From: Mitragyna speciosa
Lineage: Eukaryota; Streptophyta; Magnoliopsida; Gentianales; Rubiaceae
NCBI GenBank assembly: GCA_024721245.1
Contig: CM045569.1
Coordinates: forward strand, 9,803,355-9,867,354
Length of the DNA stretch: 64,000 bases
Reading direction: 5' to 3'
Each line of letters starts with the position of its first letter. Position 1 is the first letter of the stretch. The notes under the pieces were generated by a model, which worked only from the letters and a program-made list of their open reading frames with translations, had not been told where the DNA came from and made no database searches. Position numbers and translations under genes: made by a program. This document shows positions 11,234 to 21,695 of the stretch, piece after piece.

Positions 11234-13168
11234 TTCTATTTTCAAATAATTTCCTTTTTCCTATGAACTAAATTGATTAATTGGAGATAGAAATATATCC
11301 TAATATCACTTGTGCTACACTTAGTGTTTTTTTTTTTTTGGCTTTCTTATTTATTTAAATTAATATCTAAATATTTGTGAATGTGAGTTCGTCTAGCAGT
11401 AAACGAGTGAGTACAAGTGCATTCATATATAACGAAAATAAATTATTGCGATATAGATGCATACTAAATAAAATGCATCTAATAATTTACCACAAATTTA
11501 ACAATTTACTGGATATTGTCATGGGAGGACAATTGTGTATGTTTATGCCAAATTAAAAATTAAAATAATAAATATATTTAGCACATGAAGCAAATTAATT
11601 ATATTGTAAAAAGTGAAACATTAACCATAAGGATTAAACCTATTGGATTTAGTTTCATACGATTAAGAGATTACAAAAATTAATAATCCAAATTACAATG
11701 ACAACTTGAAAGCATTGACTAAAGATCTTGACTTGTAAGATCCTCCATAATAAGGTAAATATTTACTATCATAATAAATTAAATAGGATATATGTAAATC
11801 AATTTGAAATTTGACTTTCAAAATACAAAAATTGTTAACTAATGCCATTAAATGATGTCAAGAACATAAGTCATAGTATTGATTCTGTTAAAGTCTATTG
11901 ATTCCAATGTCAAATAAAAAGGAAAAAAATATTTTGTATCTGTTGATTTCCTGCTACTAATTGGTTCCATGAAAATTAATTTGATCAAAAACTTAAAAAC
12001 GTCATATATTTAAGGGCAATTAATTCTAAACTCCATAATAATCAACAACATACACTAAGTGTATAGCACACTTGGTTTGTACTCCAATTTCTTATTGGAT
12101 TAGAATAACTTAAATTAAGTCTCAATCCAAAAACCAATTTATAATAGTCATTTTCATATACTAGAATTCATAATTTCTAAAGAACATCTTTTTGATGCAA
12201 TTTGAATAAAAGAGGACAAAACTATTTGGATTAGCATATAGAATGTAAATTTAAAATGATAATTAAAGCTATCTATTGGCATTTCCTTATATGAAACAAA
12301 AAAGAGTTTTTATTTTTATTTTTTTGTGAGAAATCAATACATGTTTAAACACACAAAAGAAAATGATGAAGACAAAATTATATAATTAAATGGAGAGATC
12401 CACCGTCAACAAAAAAAAAATAGTAATATAAATAGAAAAAACAAAATATGAATTAACATTTAGAAGACAGGTTTTTAAATACTAAGTTATATAGATTCAA
12501 AAGGTTATATAATTCTAATCTTTTATTCAAAAGAACACATGCATAAATAAAACATATAGTTTGTTACATTTTTTACTATTTTACGCAGCAAGAACAATAA
12601 TTTCTCAAAATGATTCAAAATCAGGATACAACACGGAATTGACCGAGAGACTAAAAAGCATCAATTCACAGTGAAAAAGCACAAAATTCAACGAAAAAGA
12701 AGCACATATCTCCATCTCAAAAGAAGGAGCATTAAGATAAATAAGACAGTGAAAGACTTATGATAAACATGAAATAATATCGAAACCCAAAATTGATGAC
12801 GACTTCACTTTCTGTACTCTGCGGTATAAAAAAGAAAGTTCACAGAAACAAGTTCTTCCAAGCCATACGCCTGCATATTTAGCGTCTGTCATAAGATGTG
12901 ATATAAAGAAAACTTTGAACTGTCAATGAATTAAAAAAAAAAAGAATTAAAGAGACTAAAGACTTAACATCAGTATGAAAGCTCATGAACATCTGAAATT
13001 AACAGAGGACTATACGGACTGAACGAAATTTTCAACTAGGCATGCGAACATCAAGTTCTGTACATTGTTTAGCTAGGCATATGCTTCAAGTATAAAAGAT
13101 ATATAATCTCACAAATACACAAATGCAATAAAGCAGTCCCTTGAAAGTCAAGAAAAGCAGTCGTTTAA

Positions 13169-13218
<50 letters not shown>

Positions 13219-13252
13219 CAATGTCCCCCCAGAATCCTGCTGATGATCTCAA
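11234..13252. other. Non-coding DNA 3' of the left NLR
   Basis: I see no gene over about 2 kb. It is the mirror of 35,941-36,067 plus 26,424-28,300 in the right arm, with conserved order and only scattered differences. The position matching the insertion point of element B is near 11,375-11,395, where this arm is uninterrupted. Confidence 0.75.
13174..13218. repeat. (AT)n-(AC)n microsatellite
   Basis: A pure AT dinucleotide run passes into five or so AC units at 13,209-13,218. It lies just past the stop codon of the left NLR. The right arm lacks a comparable long run at the mirrored site. Confidence 0.95.
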
Positions 13253-16200
13253 TCATGAATGACTGATAAGGACTTTGATTTGCCCACTTGCTTCAGCAAT
13301 TTCTTTTGCAGACTGTTCTGCAGATTGCCCGCACCAATGCACTTCAATCATTTCCAGGGTAGCAATTCCTGCAAAATCGCACGGGATTTCCTGAAGGTCT
13401 CTGCAATTCTGTAACACTAGTCGTTCAAGGTTAGAAAGGTGATCACAAGAAGCATTCCATTCTGCAATGTCCATGGCGTCTAACTTCAGGAACTTGAGCT
13501 CCTGGAACTCATCTTCTCTCATGTCCCATTTTCGCCCCTCAAACTTACCAGAATCAAGTTTGAGAACTTCCAGCTTTTGTAGTCTTCCAATAGCAGAAAT
13601 AAGACTCTGCGGCAGGTGAAGTGTGACAGTGTCAATTTCTTCAGATTCAATGGAAGGATGAGTTCACCAGGATTAAGCTCCTTATTAAAGTAGAATATTC
13701 TGAGCGATTCCAAATGGGAAAGAAAATTCAATTCTGGGAACTGATTGCAATTCTTGGAAGAATTCCAGAATATGCATCTCAGTTTGCACAAGTTCGGCAA
13801 CCTCTTGAGTATCTTTTCAGTTTCTTCCCCATAAGGAAGTGCCGGGGCGGAAAAGCTGATCAAATTTTCTAACTGAAAAGAACTTCCAACCCCTTCATCT
13901 TTCAAGTTGAAAGCAACATACTTATTCACATGAAGGTGCCTTAAACTTGACATGTGCCAAATTGTATCTGGTAATACAACCTTACCACGGAATCCCTTCA
14001 CGATCAAAGTTTCTAGTTTCCAAAGGTTGGCAATTGATCGTGGAATGTCACGCACATATCCACTGACTGCGAGATATCTCAATTGAACCAGCAGTCCTAT
14101 TTCGGATGGGAAAGAAATACCCATGTTGATACATTCTAAATCTAACACCCGTAGAAATTTGAAATTTTGACAGATGAATGAGATGTCGTAAGGACATCTT
14201 GGTTCTGAATCAGTAGCGGCAAAGAATATCAGAGAACGGGTGCCAAAGCCAGAAGGCCTTAAATCAACAAAATGATTTCGCCTCAAAAAAAGGCTCAACC
14301 TATAGGCATCATATGTTACAGGTTCAAAATGATGGTCAAATTCAAATTCAAAGTCATAATCTGAGCTAAGAAAAGAAGCATATGGTTCATCAGACCTGGT
14401 TATTATCTTCAAGAAGTTCTCTTCGTTTGCTTTTGACCGACAGAAATCACGTATTAGATCATGAAGTCGACATGCCTTCACCTTTCCATTGGATCTTCTT
14501 TTAGAGATAATAACTAAGTTTCTATTGATTAGATCCATCAAGTGATCTTCTGCCACAAGTTCTAAACTCCTTGGTTCAGTTTTCAGTATAAATCCTTCAG
14601 CAAGCCAAAACCGTATCAATTTGTCGACAGGAATATCTTTGTCTTCTAGGAAAGCTCCGAGATAGAGAAAACATGCTTTTAGATACTCCGGTAAGTGCTT
14701 GTAGCTCAGTTCCAAAATCTCCATGCACCGAGCTTCTGGATCATTAATTATTTGTGAGCTTAGACTCTCTGCAATTCTTTTCCACTGATCTTGTCTTGTT
14801 TCTGTCCTCTTGAGGAGACCAGAAATTGCAACGACTGCAAGAGGTAATCCTTTGCACTGTTGAGCAATTTCCTTTCCAACTAGCAATAGCTCCTCAGGGC
14901 AACATTCATCTTGGAATATCTTCATTTCTAACAACTTCCAACTTTCTTCATCAGAAAATGGACGAATATGATGAGGTTCACTGTTGGAATTAGTTTCCGA
15001 TGCCACATCGCATAGACGAGTTGTTATCAAAATTCTACTTTCATTGCTATCATCTGGAAATGAAATTTGCAAATCATTCCATGCTCCAATATCCCACACA
15101 TCATCCATAACTATGAGATATTTGTTTCCCAACAAGCACCGGCGCAATTTTGATTCAAGATCTGCATTGCTCATATCATGGATCTCATCCGTAAGGCCAT
15201 GAATGTCATTTAAAATCTGAAGGAGCAATTCCCTTTTCTCATACACCTGTGAAACAGTACACCATGCACGACGATGAAAATGATGCATAACATGTCGGCT
15301 GTTGTACACCTGTCTAGCCAATGTTGTCTTGCCAATACCGGGCATTCCAACAATCGAAACTATGGCTCGCTTTGAGGAACCTCTGGTGAGTCGATCAATT
15401 ATATCTTTTTCTTGATCTCTGAGAGCCATTGCCCTCTCATTGCTTGCTTCTTGTGTGCTATCCTGTGATATCCTATCCCGCGAGACTTGGATGACATTTT
15501 TGACTTTGGCATTCGAGTTTATCAATTGAATTCGGGATGCCTGCTTACTGACAAATCTTAACTCCTTCAATATATCATAAAACCTGAAGAAATGTTGCCA
15601 ATCATTACCAAACTCAACATGAACAATATAGTCGAGCTTATAGACTATGTTCATGACATCGTTACCAAGATCTTTCAGTTCTGGATGCTCCATATCCAAC
15701 TCTGAGACTTTTGTGAGGAAAGACTTCAATGACTCCAGATGTTGTTCAACCTCTGCCAGGGGAATTTTCACTGATCTAATTGACTCCGGATCATTTTTTA
15801 GCAGCTCCCGAATATTTGTGATTAGAAATTCTATGAATAACAGTTCACAAGTCTTGGGGATATTAGGCATTGGAAGATGGGGACAAATTTTTCTGAGCTC
15901 TGCCTTGATAAGTTCCAACGCACCAAAACACTCATTAAAAAAAGTAATCGTTTCCTTGATCCTCATTTCTGTGATTTTGTTAGGGAGGAATGAGTAAGAA
16001 AAAATTGTTATCCTCCTAGCAATTGCCACAACTAGTTGGAACATCTGATCGACGTGATCTGTGTTGTTCATTAGCTGATTCGTGAGGAATTCCTTAAAAA
16101 ACTTGAACTCTTCAAGAAGAGCTTCAATTTGATCTTTCCCCCAGGCCATTAAATTTGTATTATTACTCTTCAATAACTCCTCCAAAAATGACTCTGCCTT

Positions 16201-17662
16201 AAAAAACACAATCTTAGAGAGCAATTGGAAACTTTTTTTTTTTTACCTTAAACACAATGCCTTTTCTGATTGCAAAACATGAAGGATAAAGAGATGCCAC
16301 TTCGTTAATGAGTGCCAAGGTCTGTATACCATATTCCATCTTCTCCTGTGGTAGATCTTTGGAAAATTGTCTCAAATTTTCCAGAACATCATTCAGTAGC
16401 TCAACTTTCAATTCCTTAATGTCCAATGTATATTCATCATCGAGTTTCTCCATGAGGAAAAGCTCTACCTTGAGAAGACAAATTTTCGTAAGCAACACTG
16501 AACAATCAGTTTGAGTTTCAATACATACTTTTCCACAGCAGGATGCAGCCTCAACAAGCAATGCACTTGTTTCTTCAATGAATCTCTCTTCATTTTTTAT
16601 CCATGTCCAGAATGTACCAGCAGCGATGACAAGGGCTGCCAAGGACTTCACCTCATTTTCAAGATCCTTGTTTTTCTTCACCCAGTTCATGAGAAAATGG
16701 GGGGACGAATTAGGCACTGATGTTGAGTATGGATCCCGGCTGATTGGTGCGATAGTTCTCAGGAATTTCAGATTCCGCTTCACAAATTTTGGATTAGTAG
16801 GACCAATATCATGCAGCGCATGCACAAGTCCAGAAATGAGGTTACTTCGTGCCACGTTGGGGTCTATTTTCCTGTTGAACCAGTAACTGCAAGAATACTT
16901 CGCTGTGCTTATAGCCACCGATGCAATACTAACTAGAAACTTTTCAATTGCTGTGTTGTAACATTCGCTAAGACAATGTTCTTTTATGCCATCAATGTAC
17001 CCTTTGATACATTTTAGGTCATTGTAGACGGCATAGATTTCTTTGTTAAGAATAACGTCCGCGGCATCATTGACCCCATTCAGTGCAGCCCCACTTATTA
17101 TGATCTGCAGACTGTCGAGTACAGAGTCAAGTAACTTTTTCAGACGCCAATAATGGTCCGACTCTGAAAAGTACCATTCCGTATCGTAATCGTCCACAAA
17201 GAACTCAAAGACTAAGCAGCCTCCTGAGCAAGAGTCAACAGCTGCTCCAATTTCTACCATCAAGTGCTCTGTCTTCGTTTGGCAGTCACTTATTAGTACT
17301 TTGAGCAACTTCAGATCCATTCTTGAATGCCAAGAATACTTCTTTGGTTGACAAGCGGCGCAAAGGTCAATTGCGATACCACTGGCTACGGATGCCATTC
17401 TTTCGATGCAAAATTCTAGTTTATACTGATCATCTGCATACCACCACTCGTAAACAGATTTGTAAAACATTATCAGAAACACCCAATCTGTGTCAAGTTT
17501 TTTGATATCGTCACATACAGAATTGGAGAATTCATCGTAATCACTTCTGGCCTCAAACCATTGGAGCACCCAGTGCGATAGGCCTCTAGCCCGACATTGA
17601 GTTTCAAGCTCCTTCAAAGCGGAATGAAAGCGAGCAAAACTGGAAGCCGCTTCCGACTCCAT
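13253..17662 (-). pseudogene. R1-type NLR disease-resistance gene, left copy, two frame breaks
   Basis: This is a minus-strand, intronless-looking NLR with its ATG at 17,662 and stop at 13,253. The first 482 codons are the extended R1-type N-terminal domain (MESEAASSFARFHSALKELE onward). NB-ARC follows, with P-loop GMPGIGKTTLARQVYN, kinase-2 YLIVMDDVWD, RNBS-B SRILITTRL, GLPL motif CKGLPLAVVAISG and an MHD-type box RLHDLIRDFC, then an LRR region. The layout matches the intact right copy at 21,696. Two single-base differences break it: a 12-base homopolymer (T on plus, 16,233-16,244), where the right copy has 11 mixed bases, and a missing base near 13,618 in the LRR. If these are real rather than assembly errors, it would make a truncated N-terminal protein. 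In function it is expected to act as a cytoplasmic immune receptor. Confidence 0.9.
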
Positions 17663-17860
17663 GATCTCTCAATAGGACTTTGGATCACACTTTGGGAAGA
17701 TTTCTATGTGGTGAAATACAACAAGCACAGAAACTGAAAGTATTTAGCGATTTTCATGTAGTATGATTAGTGAATTGCCTGATATGATACAATATCGGGG
17801 GTACTGTAATAATATGGTACTGTAGCTCGTTCTCATGGGCGAAATCAGGCTTTCCTCAAT
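17663..17860 (-). promoter_or_regulatory. Conserved upstream block of the left NLR
   Basis: Read on minus, this stretch shares ordered phrases with the regions upstream of 20,376, 21,696 and 52,393: CAGTACCATA.TATTACA, TATCATATC.GGCAATTCA, ACTACAT, TTG.TGTATTTC, AGAAATCTT, GTGATCCAAA and TTGAGAGATCATGG. It probably covers the 5' UTR and proximal promoter, because conservation ends at the start codon. The transcription start is not known. Confidence 0.65.
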
Positions 17861-18831
17861 TATTGATCACAAAAAGTTGAAGAACTTATCTTCGCATTAT
17901 GCTTTCTTGACGCGTCTGAAGCATGTCCAAATAACTGGTTCTATTACTTTCCGCCTCTACTTTTACTTTTATGTCCACGGGAAAAAGAGAAATTTTGTAA
18001 TATTATTGCTGGGGGCGCACAATGATTTTGCGGGAGTTAGCCAAGACTTTTGAAAAAATAAAAAAAAAATTTGCCTGAATTGCTGATAGCTTTTTCCTTG
18101 ATTGACAATTGTGCCATTCCTTATAGGCTTGAAAAGAGTAGAAAGATGGAAATGATAGTGGAGAAGAATGATTATAGGAAGACAGCCACGGAATCTGCAT
18201 ATAGAAGGTACCAAAGGAGCCTAACTATGCCAGTAAGCCGAATCTAGTTAAATACTATTTATTTAAGTTCTATTCGTATAATGCACGAACGAGATCAAGT
18301 TTGTGCAAATATTATGAAAACATAATTTGCTGTTGAAGTTCAATTCAAAAAATTCTAGAAGGATTTGAATTTGAATTTGAATTCGAATTCGACTTTGGTT
18401 CGGGAATTCAAAAAAAAATTGTTCAAATTGGAGTTTGAATTTGACTTCGACTTGTGAATCCAAAAATGCATGTTCGAATACTTCTCAAATTGGTGTTCAA
18501 ATCTGAAAAAGTTGTTCTAAAACTTTCTTAAAAATATAAAGACACAATTTATCATTTTTTTAAACACACAAGCATATGCTTGTGATCAGGCTTGAGTATT
18601 CACTAATATGCTTAATATTAGCAAACGAGCTTTTCTTGAATATAAACGAGTAAAATACGAACATGTTCGTGAGCTAGTTAGTTCATTAAAGGTTTTATAT
18701 GTAAGGCATGGCTTAAACCCACCTAGAAATTTAATTAGATAGCCACAAATATTTGGTGTTCTTAGCATATTAAATTAACAAAATCATTCGTTCAAAAACA
18801 TTTAGGCATGATGAGTTATATAAGCACAAAA

Positions 18832-18833
<2 letters not shown>

Positions 18834-18864
<31 letters not shown>
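18834..18864. repeat. (AT)n microsatellite
   Basis: An uninterrupted AT dinucleotide run of about 30 bases followed by GTATGTAGATATAGATATAG. Confidence 0.95.
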
Positions 18865-18871
<7 letters not shown>

Positions 18872-18900
18872 GATATAGATATAGTTTTGTCACTACTTCC

Positions 18901-19030
18901 ACGGGTGGGGTCTTGAATCACTTGGTTCAGAATCCGTTGCGTCGTTTATAGGCCCATCATAGTCCACCACATAGCCCACCATATTAACGATATGATAGCT
19001 TTTGAACCAAAAGATCTATGACCCCACTCG
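18901..19030. repeat. Imperfect inverted repeat, MITE-like
   Basis: ACGGGTGGGGTCTTGAATCA (18,901-18,920) and the following GGTTCA are mirrored by TGAACC and ATGACCCCACTCG (about 19,002-19,030). This gives arms of about 32 bp around a loop of about 65 bp. It may be a small non-autonomous DNA transposon or a stable hairpin; I saw no clear flanking duplication. Confidence 0.45.
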
Positions 19031-20149
19031 TAAATTTGGTCCACCTAAATATATTCCCTAGACTATTGTTTTTGGATGCCAATTCTTCAAAAAGCTACGG
19101 GGTAATAGTGTTACCCTAATACTGGTTGTTGACACTAGCTATTGCGTTTGGAGTGATTTTTTTTTTTTTTTTTTTTTTTTTTTGAGGATGCGTTTGGAGT
19201 GATTTGATCTAGTTGTCTAATTATGGAGTTATTCTGCCAACTCTTTTAAGTCTATATTTATGTTTCCTACTCATTTGTATTTCTGCATATGCAAACAAGG
19301 CACTGTCCTCCGTCCCAACTCCCTATTCGTTTTGCATCTGTCTCATAAATAAAACCATTCTTCACCGTCTCCAGTAAAAAGATTCTTCGCAAGATGCAAA
19401 ACATGGCATGTGCATTGACTCAATGTGCTTTGTACGAACATTGTAGATATGATATGTGGAAAAAATATTTTAATAACAAGTAGTATTTGTTTTGTGTTTT
19501 CAAGAAAAATCGAGAATCAAAAGTTAATTTCGGAGGAAGCATCCCACCAACACGGTAGAAATTAAACCGAGGTAGAGTTAGCATCGGTTTATTTGTTTAG
19601 GAAACTCTTTTAGAATAGGATTTGTTTTTGTGAATTGGGATAGAACTGAATTTTCTTTTTTTATAATAGAATTAGGTAGTTTATTTTGATTGGGATTTAG
19701 AACACGTAATTTTTCATTAGTTGAATTGTGTTCCGCAAAATCTTCATTTTTATCCCCTTTCAAATGCGACATTTTGTGGATTACAACGTCTTCTTGCGTG
19801 GCTGTGTCTATTTCAAAGTTTTGACATTGTGCTTTAGTTATTTATTTATTTAGGAAATAAGTTTAGAGACGTACATCATCGGCTCATTCCAAAGCCAAAG
19901 AAAGCAGTTTCCACCAGCTTAGCTGAAAAATTACAGCGATTATTGACTGCCATGCCAACCAATAAAAGAATGGTAAATAGTGAACTTCAAATTCTCTTAG
20001 GCAAGGTTTTTGGACCATACCGTCTTAGCTCGTCCCATTAGCGTGATTTGTAGATTCGATGCTTTTACTTTCTTCCTCCTGTTTTGTCACACCTTTTTCT
20101 AGATATAACACGAAACGAGAGAGTTTATTCAACTTTTTGTGATAAAATA

Positions 20150-20375
20150 ATTGAGAACAGCCTGGTTGTGATATTTTTTTTCTTTTTCCTTTCACCCAAG
20201 GGAACAGAGAGCTACCAGTACCATACTATTACAATATTCCTATTTGCATATCATATCCGGCAATTCATGAATCCTACTACATTAACATCACCATATGCTT
20301 TTATTTTCAATACTTGCTGTATTTCCCTGCAAAGAAATCTTACTAAAGTGCGATCCAAATTGCTATCGACAGATC
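20150..20375 (+). promoter_or_regulatory. Conserved upstream block of the 20,376 NLR fragment
   Basis: This block is almost identical to 52,155-52,392 (CTACCAGTACCATACTATTA, TTTCCCTGCAAAGAAATCTT, GCGATCCAAATTGCTATCGA just before ATG). It is more distantly similar to the blocks before 21,696 and 17,662. It ends at the start codon at 20,376, consistent with a duplicated promoter plus 5' UTR. Confidence 0.7.
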
Positions 20376-20783
20376 ATGGAATCGGAAGCTCCTTCCAGTT
20401 TCGATCGCATTCATTCCGCTTTGAAGGAGCTGGAAACTCAATGTCGGGATAGAGGGCTGTCCCAGTGGCTACCCCGATGGTTCAAGACCAAAAAGGATTA
20501 CCATGAATTGTCCAATTCTGTGTGTGACGATATCAAACAACTTGGCACAGATTGGATTTTTTTGATAATGTTTCATGATTCTGTTGACATCTGGAATAAT
20601 GCAGAAGATCAGGAGGAACTAAAATCTATCATCCAAAAAATTGCGTCTGTAGCCAGTGGTATTGCCAGTGACCTTACAGTCGCTTGTGAACCGAAGAAGT
20701 ACACCTCGCGTCCGAAAAAGGCTCTGAAGTTGCTCAGAGTACTAATAAGTGACTTGCAAATAGAACCTACTAACAGAAACTAA
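20376..20783 (+). pseudogene. Truncated R1-type NLR N-terminal fragment
   Basis: From the ATG at 20,376 the frame is open for 135 codons: MESEAPSSFDRIHSALKELE, then the R1-type N-terminal domain through KALKLLRVLISDLQ. Similarity to the full NLRs stops at about 20,758, and the frame ends at a TAA after a short unrelated tail. The break is clean, and no NB-ARC or LRR follows. It could be a dead deletion product or could encode a small N-terminal-domain-only protein. It shares its upstream block with the other NLR copies, so transcription is possible. Compared with the intact copy at 21,696 it lacks the Ser/Pro repeat expansion. Confidence 0.8.
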
Positions 20784-21519
20784 TAACTATTTGGTGTCTA
20801 TGTATTTTTTGACTCTTTTCTTTTAATTCATCTACTGTTTAGATGTTTTCGACCTTTAAAGAAGCTAGTGAAGCCCAGATTGTTGTGTTTGATTGGCAAT
20901 TATTGCATACCTTAAAAGAGCCTGACTCCGCCTCTGTTTTGTCCTTTAGCTCTTTGCGTGCTCCAATACAATTGCACATTCATGCAAGTTTCTTTTCAAA
21001 AATCTTGGCCAGCCTTTGCAAAATCATTCTGGGCTCAAAACAATAATATTATAGATGATTTTAATACATTAGTGGAGATAAAAACATAAAGGTGGAATGG
21101 AAAAGAAAATATTATTTGGACTTGCTTTGAGACGCGTCAAAAAAGTATAATGTCAAACAATAGAGTGGTTGTTCAACTTTTTGCAATCAATAATTGAGGA
21201 CACCAATAGAGTGCTTGTTATATTTTTTATTTCTTATTGTTTCACGCTGATTTGGGGCTCACAATTTTATTGCCACAAGTTGATAGCCATCTCACAATTC
21301 TCATTCCATAATTGAATGTGGTAAAATAGATGGCTGAGATGTTACCATGTAGAGAAAAATTGAACTGAAAAAATGCCAAAACCAAGGTGTTTTTGGAGAG
21401 AAAATTAGTTACACCAAAATGCTGAGAAATTACAGCAGAATGTTGAGGAGTTACATCAAAATGTTAAAAAGTTACGCCACTCCCAACTTGTGAGAACCAA
21501 ATTGTGAGGGTCTTGTCCG
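20784..21519. other. Non-coding stretch upstream of the right NLR
   Basis: No gene is seen. About 20,935-21,055 (GTGCTCCAATACAATTGCAC, TTGGCCAGCCTTTGCAAAAT) is similar to 38,545-38,650, and about 21,125-21,200 is similar to 51,065-51,121 plus the sequence just after the SINE. This is therefore a more distal part of the duplicated NLR upstream region. Confidence 0.6.
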
Positions 21520-21695
21520 TTTCACGCAAGAGAAAAAGGCTGACGGTATCACACTACTATTACATTCCGAACAGTGTATCATATCCTTTCCACCACATGC
21601 ATTGACATCAATACATAGTTTTAATTTCAATACTTGCTGTACTTCACCACATAGAAATCTTACTGAAGCGTGATCCAAATTGCAATTGAGAGATA
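21520..21695 (+). promoter_or_regulatory. Conserved upstream block of the intact NLR
   Basis: It contains the phrases shared by all NLR copies here: ACTACTATTACATTCC, TATCATATCC, TTTCAATACTTGCTGTACTT, ACATAGAAATCTTACTGAAG and GTGATCCAAATTGCAATTGA, ending at the ATG at 21,696. It is closest in wording to the left copy near the ATG (CACCACATAGAAATCTT), as expected for arms of one inversion. The TATA position and start site are not assigned. Confidence 0.65.

Larger units (their letters stand above)
1..17860. repeat. Left arm of large inverted duplication
   Basis: The sequence from the window start to about 17,860 is the reverse complement of about 21,500-37,876 after removing element A here and element B in the other arm. 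Matching landmarks are the distal non-coding ends (1-90 against about 37,790-37,876), the LRR fragment, the non-coding block 11,234-13,252 against 26,424-28,300, and the full NLR. The outer end reaches the first base of the window, so the arm may continue further. The inner end is fuzzy because every NLR paralogue here shares the same upstream sequence. Confidence 0.9.
17861..20149. other. Spacer between the two divergent NLR promoters
   Basis: No gene is supportable. Contents: a GAATTT-rich stretch (about 18,355-18,450), an (AT)n run (18,834-18,864), an imperfect hairpin (18,901-19,030), and a poly-T run near 19,160-19,183. Short reading frames here lack similarity and good starts. Part of 17,880-17,930 (ATTATGCTTTCTTGACGCGTC on minus) resembles sequence upstream of other NLR copies. 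Confidence 0.65.

Noticed and set aside
16214..16262. Possible intron at the left NLR break (AAG/GTAA)
   Set aside because: The right copy reads straight through the same place with 11 coding bases, and no space for an intron exists; a homopolymer indel is simpler.
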